From NCBI GenBank assembly GCA_024693925.1, contig JAILKH010000104.1, forward strand, positions 1-37,754: a stretch of 37,754 nucleotides of DNA, in the 5' to 3' direction. The notes beneath the pieces were generated by a model. The model saw nothing but the letters and a program-made list of their open reading frames with translations, did no database searches and had not been told where the DNA came from. Of the stretch, positions 16,776-24,344 are shown one piece after another (position 1 is the first letter of the stretch; every line of letters starts with the position of its first letter). The DNA is from Lachnospiraceae bacterium. GTDB lineage: Bacteria > Bacillota > Clostridia > Lachnospirales > Lachnospiraceae. The translations under genes were made by a program, and so were the position numbers.

Positions 16776-17951
16776 ATGGATAATTTTGAATTCTATTCAC
16801 CAACCTGTTTTGTATTTGGCAAGGATACGGAAAATCAGACGGGTAAATATATAAAGAGATTTAACGGAAGTAAAGTTTTGATCCATTACGGTGGAGGCAG
16901 TGTTGTCCGTTCAGGTCTGCTTGACAGAGTAAAGAAATCACTTGATCTTGAAGGAATTGCATATGTTGAGCTTGGAGGAGTACAGCCTAATCCCAGAAGC
17001 GGTCTAGTATATGAAGGAATAGAGCTTTGTAAAAAAGAGGATGTTGATTTTGTTCTTGCGGTAGGAGGCGGAAGTTCTATTGATTCTGCAAAGGCAATTG
17101 CTGCCGGAGTGGTTTATGAGGGAGATTTTTGGGATTTTTATAAAGGTAAAAGAATAGAGGAAGCACTTTCTGTAGGAACAGTCCTTACTATAGCTGCGGC
17201 AGGCAGTGAAGGAAGTCCCGATTCCGTTATTACAAAGGAAGAAGGTATGATAAAAAGAGGAGCTTCGGGAGATGCGATACGTCCTAAGTTCAGTATTTTA
17301 AATCCTTCCCTTACAACGACTTTACCGGCATATCAGAGTGCCTGCGGTATTACCGATATAATGGCTCATTTATATGAGCGTTATCTTACAAATACAGAAG
17401 AAGTTGAGGTTACCGACAGGTTGATAGAGGCTTTGCTTCTTACGATGAAGCATGAGGGTCCGAGAGTTATTGAAGATCCCAATAACTATGAAGCCAGAGC
17501 AAATATTATGTGGGCCGGTACAATGGCTCATAACAATTCCTGTGGTGTGGGTCGAAGCCAGGATTGGAATTCTCATAATATTGAACATGAACTTTCAGCC
17601 TTATATGATTGTGCACATGGAGCAGGTCTTGCGGTGACAATGCCGGCAGTGTTTACTTATGTTTTAAATCATAATATTATGCGGTTTGCCAAGGTTGCCG
17701 TAAGAGTATGGGGATGTCAAATGGATTTTGAACATCCTGAAGTTACGGCAAAGGAAGGTATAGAAGCCTTTAGAAATTATCTTATTTCAATAGGTATGCC
17801 CAGAAATTTTGCAGAACTTGGAGCTAAAGAAGAGGATATTCCGAAGCTGGTTGAAATTTTATGCAGAGGCGATGGGAGAGAGGGAAGTATATCGGGATTT
17901 GTAACACTTAATGAAGATGATTGTACAAAAATATATAAGATGATGATCTGA
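16776..17951 (+). CDS. Iron-containing alcohol dehydrogenase (butanol dehydrogenase type)
   Basis: A 391-residue group III alcohol dehydrogenase. The N-terminal Rossmann-like domain has the NAD(P) motif GGGSSIDSAKAI (about residues 90-101). The C-terminal helical domain carries the metal ligands Asp and His in CGITDIMAHLYE, then His residues in NIEHELSALYDCAHGAGL. Closest in pattern to NADPH-dependent YqhD/BdhA enzymes, which reduce aldehydes to alcohols. It starts 21 bases after the reductase gene behind AAAGGAG and is the last gene of the operon before a strong terminator. Together with the preceding reductase it looks like a redox-balancing pair for fermentation. Confidence 0.93.
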   Translation: MDNFEFYSPTCFVFGKDTENQTGKYIKRFNGSKVLIHYGGGSVVRSGLLDRVKKSLDLEGIAYVELGGVQPNPRSGLVYEGIELCKKEDVDFVLAVGGGSSIDSAKAIAAGVVYEGDFWDFYKGKRIEEALSVGTVLTIAAAGSEGSPDSVITKEEGMIKRGASGDAIRPKFSILNPSLTTTLPAYQSACGITDIMAHLYERYLTNTEEVEVTDRLIEALLLTMKHEGPRVIEDPNNYEARANIMWAGTMAHNNSCGVGRSQDWNSHNIEHELSALYDCAHGAGLAVTMPAVFTYVLNHNIMRFAKVAVRVWGCQMDFEHPEVTAKEGIEAFRNYLISIGMPRNFAELGAKEEDIPKLVEILCRGDGREGSISGFVTLNEDDCTKIYKMMI

Positions 17952-17990
17952 AAAAAACCTTCCTTCTTTATAGAAGGAAGGTTTTTTTTT
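17951..17990. terminator. Bidirectional rho-independent terminator
   Basis: CCTTCCTTCT/AGAAGGAAGG form ten pairs around TTAT (17958-17981), flanked by seven A and nine T. It can end both the plus-strand xylanase operon and the convergent proA gene, whose stop codon lies inside the T-run. Confidence 0.93.
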
Positions 17991-19263
17991 ATAAATCTTT
18001 AAAATGAAATTGTTTTTTTCCGGTAGCATAGTCATCTACTATATGACCGTTACCTGTAAGTTTATATTTGTAGGTTACAAGACCTTCCAATCCAACAGGT
18101 CCTCTGGCGTGTATTTTACCGGTACTTATACCTACTTCCGCACCAAATCCGTAACGGAAGCCATCGGCAAATCTTGTAGAACAATTACAATAAACACCTG
18201 CTGAATCTACCATTTGCATGAATTTTTCAGCGATTTCTTTATTTTCCGTTATGATCGAATCCGTATGATGTGAACCGAAACGGTTTATATGTTCTATGGC
18301 CTCATCTACAGATTCTACCAATTTAACAGAAACTATGAGATCCAAATATTCTATAAAATCATTTTCGTTTATCTTCTCGACATTGATTATGTCAGTTACT
18401 TCTTTTGTTCCGCGAAGTCTGACACCGCATTTATTTAGCGAGCCGGCAAGAAGAGGAAGAAAATCTTTTGCAATTTTTCTGCTTATAAGAAGTGTTTCCA
18501 CGGCGTTACAGGCAGCAGTATACTGCGTTTTTGCATCAATTATTATTTGTAAGGCCTTATCAGTATCTGCATCCTTGTCCACATATATATGACAGATACC
18601 ATCGGCATGGCCCATTACAGGTATTTTGGTATTATTCATAATATATTGGACAAAGGAATTGCTTCCTCTGGGTATCAAAAGATCAACGTAGCCGTGACAG
18701 TCAAGCAGTTCATCAATTTCTGAATGGGATTGGGCCAAAAGCATGGAATCCTCAGGAAGGCCGGCTTTTATCACTGCGTCATGAATAAGATCAAATAAAG
18801 CTTTATTTGTATTGGTTGTTTCACGGCCTCCTTTAAGGATTGCACAGTTACCGCTTTTAATACATAAAGTAGATATTTGAACAAGGGCATCGGGCCGGGC
18901 TTCGAAAATAACGCCGATGACTCCTATGGGGCAGGTGATCCTATGTAATATAAGTCCTTCGTCAAGTTCTCTTTTAAGCGTTGTTTTTCCTATGGGATCA
19001 CTTAGGGAAATAAGCTGTTCTATACCTTTGATGCAGTCATTTAATTTGTTTTCCGTAAATTTTAAACGTTTCATTACGGCTTGGGAAATATTATCGGCTT
19101 CAGCTTTATCAGTGTCTTTTTTATTTGCTTCAAACAAAGCTTCCGAATTATTTTTAAGGTTTTCTATGATCAGGTGCAGGGCTTGATTTCTTATATTATT
19201 ATCGGAAGCGGCCATAAAAGGAGCTGCAGCCTTCATTTTTTTTACATCATCTTTTATACTCAT
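17989..19263 (-). CDS. proA: Glutamate-5-semialdehyde dehydrogenase (gamma-glutamyl phosphate reductase)
   Basis: A 424-residue NADPH-dependent enzyme of proline synthesis that reduces gamma-glutamyl phosphate to glutamate semialdehyde in the cytoplasm. It shows the aldehyde dehydrogenase-like fold with IFEARPDALVQI (about residues 119-130), LKGGRE, and the catalytic Cys252 in TAACNAVETLL. The C-terminal HARGPVGLEGL stretch is typical of ProA. Length matches the family. The start follows GGGAGAAAAAC. The partner kinase gene proB is not in the window. It lies 57 bases downstream of the acyltransferase gene on the same strand, so the two may be cotranscribed despite unrelated roles. Confidence 0.96.
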   Translation of the reverse strand: MSIKDDVKKMKAAAPFMAASDNNIRNQALHLIIENLKNNSEALFEANKKDTDKAEADNISQAVMKRLKFTENKLNDCIKGIEQLISLSDPIGKTTLKRELDEGLILHRITCPIGVIGVIFEARPDALVQISTLCIKSGNCAILKGGRETTNTNKALFDLIHDAVIKAGLPEDSMLLAQSHSEIDELLDCHGYVDLLIPRGSNSFVQYIMNNTKIPVMGHADGICHIYVDKDADTDKALQIIIDAKTQYTAACNAVETLLISRKIAKDFLPLLAGSLNKCGVRLRGTKEVTDIINVEKINENDFIEYLDLIVSVKLVESVDEAIEHINRFGSHHTDSIITENKEIAEKFMQMVDSAGVYCNCSTRFADGFRYGFGAEVGISTGKIHARGPVGLEGLVTYKYKLTGNGHIVDDYATGKKQFHFKDL

Positions 19264-19320
19264 GTTTTTCTCCCTCTTTCTATTATTTAATATGAACCGG
19301 GCAGGTACCTTTTAATATAA

Positions 19321-20067
19321 TTACGTTTTTTGTATAAGAAAAGTCTTATTAACGGTATCTAAAAGCTCCTGAATGATATTTTGAGTGTATTTTCCTAAAT
19401 ATTTTTTTTCGTCTTTGGTAAGAGTCTCTGTGTATATGGGTTTTCCAAAGGTAAAGACCACTGTTTCTTTTGTGATTTTCGGGAAATGATTTTCAAACAT
19501 ATTTGCTGTATTTGATATTGCCACCGGAATGATCGGACACCCGGATTTTTCCGCCATTTTCATGGAACCTTCTTTAAAGGGAAGCATTTTTCCGTCTTTA
19601 CTGCGAGTTCCTTCGGGAAAAACGAAAATGTTTACTCCGGATTTTAAGTATTCAACAGCCTTAAGTATTGTTTTCATCCCCTGTTTTACATCGGTTCTGT
19701 CAATAAAGAGGCAGCGGATATAATACATCCAAACATTTAAAGAAGGATATTTTTCCATTTCTTTTTTGGCGATATAACCGGTTGGACGCTTCATGAGCGT
19801 ATAACTGATTATGATATCAAAATAACTGTTATGATTTCCGACAAATAAGCAGGAGGTATCTTCAGGTATATTTTCCAATCCGTTAACGATAACCCTTGCC
19901 CCTGAGAATAATCTTACTGTGGAAAATCCGAATTTAACGCAAACCAAGCTTAACCGGTCTCTTAAGGGCAGATTAAATTTACCTATTATAAACAGTATAA
20001 GTTCTAAGGGCAGAGTAACAATAAGGAATAATAATAAGAACAATGCTGAAAAGATGAAACGGATCAT
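19321..20067 (-). CDS. plsC: 1-acyl-sn-glycerol-3-phosphate acyltransferase
   Basis: A 248-residue membrane-bound acyltransferase that acylates lysophosphatidic acid to phosphatidic acid in phospholipid synthesis. An N-terminal hydrophobic segment (residues 1-28) anchors it. Motif I NHNSYFD supplies His79 and Asp84 of the HX4D centre, and motif III is FPEGTRS (about residues 150-156). The start at 20067 follows GGAGGAAACTTTTA; an in-frame ATG 87 bases upstream has no site and would prefix an extra hydrophobic stretch. It is transcribed away from pyrC. Any of several lysophospholipid acyltransferases share these motifs, so the exact acceptor is not certain. Confidence 0.9.
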   Translation of the reverse strand: MIRFIFSALFLLLFLIVTLPLELILFIIGKFNLPLRDRLSLVCVKFGFSTVRLFSGARVIVNGLENIPEDTSCLFVGNHNSYFDIIISYTLMKRPTGYIAKKEMEKYPSLNVWMYYIRCLFIDRTDVKQGMKTILKAVEYLKSGVNIFVFPEGTRSKDGKMLPFKEGSMKMAEKSGCPIIPVAISNTANMFENHFPKITKETVVFTFGKPIYTETLTKDEKKYLGKYTQNIIQELLDTVNKTFLIQKT

Positions 20068-20149
20068 TAAAAGTTTCCTCCAAATATAAAGATATAATAT
20101 AGCATACTTAAAGTACAATAAAATTATACAATATGTCAATGATACAAAG

Positions 20150-20190
20150 ATCAAACTAATAATATTCCGGGGTAGTATTATTAGTTTGAT
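20150..20190. promoter_or_regulatory. Long inverted repeat in the plsC/pyrC divergent region
   Basis: Fifteen perfectly paired bases (20150-20164 with 20176-20190) surround an 11-base GC-rich loop. The right arm overlaps a TTGATA -35-like element (20186-20191) which, 17 bases later, has TAAATT. It may be an operator for the pyr operon or plsC. No T-run follows, so it is not a simple terminator. Confidence 0.4.
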
Positions 20191-20289
20191 AACCTTTTCG
20201 GTCTATGGTAAATTATTATAAGAGTTGAAGGTTTTAGGATATGATAAATCATACATATATAAGCTGAGAATGGTAAAGGTGGTAATACG

Positions 20290-21585
20290 ATGGCAAGTTT
20301 GATGATACGTAATATAAGGCTTATAAATCCCATAGGTAAGACTGATGAAATAGTAGATATACTTATCAGCGATGGTAAGATCACAGCAATAGATATTCAT
20401 GCCAAGAGTACTATTCGCGAAATACAGGCGGATATTGTTATAAACGGAAAAGGGTTTATTGCGGCTCCCGGGTTAGTGGATGTTCATGTTCATTTCAGGG
20501 ACCCGGGTTTTACCTATAAAGAAGATATTCATACAGGAGCTCTTGCTGCAGCAAGGGGAGGGTTTACCTCTGTTGTAATGATGGCAAATACAAAACCCGT
20601 TATTGATAGTGTGGAAACTTTGGAATATGTATTGGACAAGGGAAGAGAAGAAAAAATCAATATTTATTCCGTAGGAAATGTTACCAAAGGATTAAAGGGA
20701 GAAGAGCTTACAGATTTTAGCAGCTTAAAGGCTGCGGGGGCAGTGGGGCTCTCCGATGACGGAATACCGATCTTGAACGAAGATTTACTTGAAAGAGCGT
20801 TTATAAAGGCTGCAGAGCTTAAGCTTCCCGTAAGTCTTCATGAAGAGGATCCTAAATATATTGAAAATAACGGAATTAACAGAGGTTATACTTCCAAACA
20901 GCTTAATATCGGAGGTTCTGACAGAAGGGCGGAAATATCAATGGTCGAAAGAGATATAAAGCTTGCACTTAATACGGGCGTGGCTCTGGATATTCAGCAT
21001 ATTAGCACAAAAGAGGCCGTTGAATTGGTACGACAAGCTAAGAGGGCGGGTGGAAATGTCCATGCAGAAGCAACGCCACATCATTTCACACTTACGGAAG
21101 AAGCCGTACTTACATATGGTACTTTGGCAAAAATGAATCCCCCTCTGCGTACGGAAGAAGACAGGATGGCAATTATAGAAGGGCTTAAAGATGGTACTAT
21201 TGATATGATAGCAACCGATCATGCTCCTCACAGTAAAGAAGAAAAAGAAAAACCCGTAACTCAGGCTCCAAGTGGAATAATAGGATTGGAAACATCATTG
21301 GCTCTTGGGATGACTGCTCTTGTTGATAAGGGATATCTTACAGTTTCAGATCTTATTGACAGAATGAGTACGGGGCCGGCAATGCTCTACGGATTGGATG
21401 CCGGAGATATTAGAATGGGTAAAAGGGCTGATATAGTTATTTTTGACCCGGAAGAAGAATGGATAGTAGGTGATTTTCTATCAAAATCAGAGAATTCACC
21501 GTTTGTTAATTGGAGACTAAAGGGAAAAGTAAAATACACTGTTTGCGGTGGAGAAATAGTGTATAAGGATGAAAATATAGGATAA
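20290..21585 (+). CDS. pyrC: Dihydroorotase
   Basis: A 431-residue type I dihydroorotase that cyclises N-carbamoyl-aspartate to dihydroorotate in pyrimidine synthesis. Zinc ligands are visible in DVHVHFRDPG (about residues 60-69), in SLHEED (about 180), in the histidine QHIS, and in the late ATDHAPH motif (about 315). ATPHHF and the substrate loop are also present. Length matches the family (about 425-430). The start lies ten bases after AAAGGTGG. First gene of a tight pyrC-pyrK-pyrD operon. No PyrR-type attenuator with its conserved anti-antiterminator is apparent in the leader. Confidence 0.96.
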   Translation: MASLMIRNIRLINPIGKTDEIVDILISDGKITAIDIHAKSTIREIQADIVINGKGFIAAPGLVDVHVHFRDPGFTYKEDIHTGALAAARGGFTSVVMMANTKPVIDSVETLEYVLDKGREEKINIYSVGNVTKGLKGEELTDFSSLKAAGAVGLSDDGIPILNEDLLERAFIKAAELKLPVSLHEEDPKYIENNGINRGYTSKQLNIGGSDRRAEISMVERDIKLALNTGVALDIQHISTKEAVELVRQAKRAGGNVHAEATPHHFTLTEEAVLTYGTLAKMNPPLRTEEDRMAIIEGLKDGTIDMIATDHAPHSKEEKEKPVTQAPSGIIGLETSLALGMTALVDKGYLTVSDLIDRMSTGPAMLYGLDAGDIRMGKRADIVIFDPEEEWIVGDFLSKSENSPFVNWRLKGKVKYTVCGGEIVYKDENIG

Positions 21586-21606
21586 AAATGCAGGGGGGTA
21601 CAAAAG

Positions 21607-22365
21607 ATGGGAAAAATAAAGGAAAGTGCACAGGTTATTTCACAGGAGATGATCGCGGGTGAAATATACAGTATGTGGATAAGAACCGACATTGCCAAAG
21701 AGGCAATACCCGGACAGTTTATTTCCGTGTATACAAAAAGTGAGGCAAGATTACTCCCAAGACCTGTTAGTATATGTGAGATAGAAAGGGATTCTCTCAG
21801 AATTGTATACAGGATAGCAGGAAGCGGAACAAAAGAGTTTTCAGGGTTAACAGCCGGAGATTATATTGATATTTTAGGACCTTTGGGTAATGGTTTTCCA
21901 ATAACTGATGAGGATTCAATCCTGATAGGCGGAGGTATAGGGATACCGCCTATGCTGGAACTTGCAAAGCAGATAAAAGGGAATAAAACTATAGTAGCCG
22001 GTTATAGGAATTCGGATATTTTTCTTAATAAGGAACTGGAAAAATACGGAAGACTTGTTGTTGCTACAGATGACGGATCTGTGGGAACAAAAGGAAATGT
22101 TATAGATGCCATAAGGGAACAGAAGGTATGCGGAAAGGTGATATATGCCTGTGGTCCCATTCCGATGCTTAGAGGTGTAAAGGCATATGCATTGGAAACA
22201 GGCATAGAAGCATTTATTTCCATGGAGGAAAGAATGGCTTGCGGTGTTGGTGCCTGTCTTGGATGTGTGTGTAAATCTACAGGTATAGATGATCATTCAA
22301 AGGTAAAAAATAAAAGGATATGCAAGGATGGGCCTGTATTTAGGGCATCGGAGGTAGAACTATGA
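21607..22365 (+). CDS. pyrK: Dihydroorotate dehydrogenase B, electron transfer subunit
   Basis: A 252-residue FAD and 2Fe-2S protein that passes electrons from dihydroorotate dehydrogenase to NAD+. The flavin site shows RPVSICEI (about residues 54-61), with a glycine-rich IGGGIGIPP stretch. The cluster ligands lie near the C-terminus in ACGVGACLGCVCK, with a further cysteine in RICKDGPVF. It starts behind a strong GGGGGG-type site. Its last four bases overlap the pyrD start (ATGA), which fits the one-to-one assembly of PyrK with PyrD. Confidence 0.95.
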   Translation: MGKIKESAQVISQEMIAGEIYSMWIRTDIAKEAIPGQFISVYTKSEARLLPRPVSICEIERDSLRIVYRIAGSGTKEFSGLTAGDYIDILGPLGNGFPITDEDSILIGGGIGIPPMLELAKQIKGNKTIVAGYRNSDIFLNKELEKYGRLVVATDDGSVGTKGNVIDAIREQKVCGKVIYACGPIPMLRGVKAYALETGIEAFISMEERMACGVGACLGCVCKSTGIDDHSKVKNKRICKDGPVFRASEVEL

Positions 22366-23267
22366 TAGATTTAAGTGTTAATATTGCCGGTGTGGAATTC
22401 AAAAATCCCGTAATGGAGGGTTCGGGGACATTTGGTTCGGGTATGGAATATGGAGAATTTGTTGATCTAAACAGATTGGGGGCGGTAGTTACAAAAGGCG
22501 TGGCAAATGTCCCCTGGCCGGGGAATCCCACTCCGAGAGTCTGCGAAGTTTATGGAGGTATGTTAAATGCTATCGGTCTCCAAAATCCGGGTATTGATAC
22601 ATTTATTGAAAGAGATTTGAAGTTTTTACAGGATTATGATACTAAAGTTATTGTTAATGTGTGCGGGAAAACGGTAGAGGATTATTTAGAGGTAGTTGAG
22701 CGGTTAGGCAATGAAGCTGTAGATATGCTGGAAATTAATGTTTCCTGTCCGAATGTTAAAGAAGGTGCAATTGCTTTTGGTCAAAAGGCGGATGCTTTAT
22801 ATAACATTACAAAAGAGATAAAAGACAGGGCAAAGCAGCCGGTTATAATGAAATTATCACCAAATGTCACGGATATTACGGAGATGGCAAAAGCAGCCGA
22901 AGCAGCAGGCGCGGATGCTATTTCTCTTATAAACACAATAACTGCAATGAAGATCGATATAAATAAGAGGACTTTTGCACTGGCAAATAAGACAGGAGGA
23001 TTATCGGGACCTGCAATAAAGCCTGTAGCGGTAAGGATGGTTTATCAGGCAGCAGGTGCGGTTAAGATTCCTGTTATAGGTATGGGTGGTATATCAAATG
23101 CTGAGGATGCGTTGGAATTTATAATGGCCGGAGCATCGGCAGTTGCAGTTGGTGCAATGAATTTCCATGATCCCTATACCACGATAAAAGTGATAGATGG
23201 TATTAAAGAATTTATGGAAAAGAATAAAGTTTCAAGTATTAGGGAATTAATCGGATGTGTAAAATAA
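22362..23267 (+). CDS. pyrD: Dihydroorotate dehydrogenase B, catalytic subunit
   Basis: A 301-residue class IB enzyme that oxidises dihydroorotate to orotate using FMN, with electrons leaving through PyrK to NAD+. The active-site base is the cysteine in INVSCPNVKEG (about residue 130), which marks class I enzymes. The FMN phosphate site GMGGISNAEDALEFIMAGA is near residues 243-261. It overlaps pyrK by four bases. A terminator follows 44 bases after its stop. Confidence 0.96.
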   Translation: MIDLSVNIAGVEFKNPVMEGSGTFGSGMEYGEFVDLNRLGAVVTKGVANVPWPGNPTPRVCEVYGGMLNAIGLQNPGIDTFIERDLKFLQDYDTKVIVNVCGKTVEDYLEVVERLGNEAVDMLEINVSCPNVKEGAIAFGQKADALYNITKEIKDRAKQPVIMKLSPNVTDITEMAKAAEAAGADAISLINTITAMKIDINKRTFALANKTGGLSGPAIKPVAVRMVYQAAGAVKIPVIGMGGISNAEDALEFIMAGASAVAVGAMNFHDPYTTIKVIDGIKEFMEKNKVSSIRELIGCVK

Positions 23268-23307
23268 AGATCAAATATGGGGTATCAAAGGAATTTAAGT
23301 AAGATAT

Positions 23308-23339
23308 TAAAAAAGTCCGTTGCTGTAACGGACTTTTTT
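23308..23339 (+). terminator. Terminator of the pyr operon
   Basis: AAAAGTCCGTT and AACGGACTTTT pair over eleven bases around GCTGT (23311-23337), with the T-run completing a rho-independent terminator. The A-rich left flank allows it to work in the minus direction too, after the gene at 23377. Confidence 0.93.
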
Positions 23340-23376
23340 GCGGATTTATTATTTTATCATATTATGCATTGCCCGG

Positions 23377-24012
23377 TCAGGATGCTGATTCTTTGGCCCA
23401 ATTATCAAAACCTTCCATGACAGCATCATAGGTCTTTGAAGAAATTTCAGGCAGCTCGCGGCCCCATGATTTGGTAGCCTGATCAAATCCTTTTTTAAAG
23501 GCATTTCGCATTTCCTCTATTTTGGAAGGATCACCACCTGTTAATGCTTTTGCCATTTCAAGAATACGATCGGAAGTGTTCTTTACACCGTAAAAACCAT
23601 CTTCGGATATGGCCTTTTTAGCATCTTCCTTTGCAGCTTCGGATACGGTAAACTTTCCACTTGCCAAAAATTGCCAAATACTGTCTTCGTTTTCACCGTT
23701 AGCTGCTTTGAAGGCCGAAAATTGATCGGACATAGCGTCGTGAACCATATCCATCAGCCTTTTTTGGTTTGCTTCCTGATCTGCTTTTAATTTGTCTACA
23801 ATAGAAGTGTTAGGTGTATATATTACTCCTGTGGATTCCCTTGAAACATCATTTTCAGAACTTTTTTCATATATTACCCCGGATCCTTCATAGGCTTTTG
23901 AAGGGGAAGAAGATGCTTCTTCGGCTGTTTTTTGATTTGTTGCTTTTTTAGTTGAATTATATGCACTGTAGGCATCTAATTGTGAATATCCCTGAATTCC
24001 GTTTACGCTCAT
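23377..24012 (-). CDS. Uncharacterised protein with GVIY repeats
   Basis: A 211-residue soluble protein that I do not recognise. The N-terminus (MSVNGIQGYSQLDAYSAY) is low in charge and lacks a signal peptide. A Ser/Thr/Lys-rich disordered stretch follows, then two short repeats, GSGVIYEKSS (about residue 44) and STGVIYTPNTS (about residue 61). The last 140 residues look helical, with several conserved-looking aromatic positions (SIWQFLASGKF, DGFYGVKN, SWGRELPE). The overall pattern, a tagged flexible N-terminus and helical body, recalls surface or flagella-associated small proteins of motile Lachnospiraceae, but nothing nearby supports that. The start follows AAGGAGGTTTTT. The leader has two GC-rich hairpin repeats. 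It stands alone between convergent pyrD and divergent ispE. Confidence 0.75.
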   Translation of the reverse strand: MSVNGIQGYSQLDAYSAYNSTKKATNQKTAEEASSSPSKAYEGSGVIYEKSSENDVSRESTGVIYTPNTSIVDKLKADQEANQKRLMDMVHDAMSDQFSAFKAANGENEDSIWQFLASGKFTVSEAAKEDAKKAISEDGFYGVKNTSDRILEMAKALTGGDPSKIEEMRNAFKKGFDQATKSWGRELPEISSKTYDAVMEGFDNWAKESAS

Positions 24013-24026
24013 AAAAACCTCCTTGT

Positions 24027-24069
24027 ATTTGGCACGAGGGGTACCGCTTGCGGTGGAGGCCTTGTGCCG
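24027..24069. repeat. GC-rich hairpin repeat, copy 1
   Basis: A 43-base unit identical to the one at 24102-24144. Bases 24031-24068 are about 71% GC in AT-rich surroundings. The outer arms GGCAC/GTGCC enclose an inner ACCGC/GCGGT hairpin. On the minus strand its end (CTCGTGCC) is followed directly by the ribosome site and start of the gene at 24012. Confidence 0.85.
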
Positions 24070-24101
24070 GTGATAGTTTGACGGTTAATAAAACCTACCT
24101 A

Positions 24102-24144
24102 ATTTGGCACGAGGGGTACCGCTTGCGGTGGAGGCCTTGTGCCG
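24102..24144. repeat. GC-rich hairpin repeat, copy 2
   Basis: An exact second copy, 75 bases from the first in the same orientation. On the minus strand it is followed by AAATTAGGTAGGTTTTATT, a degenerate version of the ribosome site and start context that follows copy 1. The pair therefore looks like a tandem duplication of the whole leader. Confidence 0.85.
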
Positions 24145-24260
24145 AAGATGATTTGGTTACAATTAAAATATACAAAGTAAGATAAAAATATTTTCATTTA
24201 ATATATCGGTTTTATTTATAAATATAGTTAGATTTTTTTAGAATAAAATGTTATTATTTT

Positions 24261-24289
24261 ATATAATTGTATACAGAATACAATTATAT
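24261..24289. promoter_or_regulatory. Inverted repeat upstream of ispE (GntR-like operator)
   Basis: Twelve-base perfect arms (ATATAATTGTAT and ATACAATTATAT) around ACAGA. The inner TTGTATAC resembles the TNGTATACNA sites of FadR/FCD-type GntR regulators, and such a regulator is encoded two genes along. It lies 56-84 bases ahead of ispE. The rest of the 24145-24344 gap is AT-rich, with no gene seen. Confidence 0.45.
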
Positions 24290-24344
24290 GATTTATTAGA
24301 AAAATGTAGTATATTCATATAAAGATGGAAAAAGGGAAATTGTA

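Noticed and set aside
20191..20289. A PyrR attenuator in the pyrC leader
   Set aside because: No conserved PyrR-binding loop or terminator is found, and the leader is too short.
24027..24144. The two 43-base repeats as a minimal CRISPR array
   Set aside because: There are only two units, with strong internal hairpins, placed at a gene leader, and no cas genes are seen.
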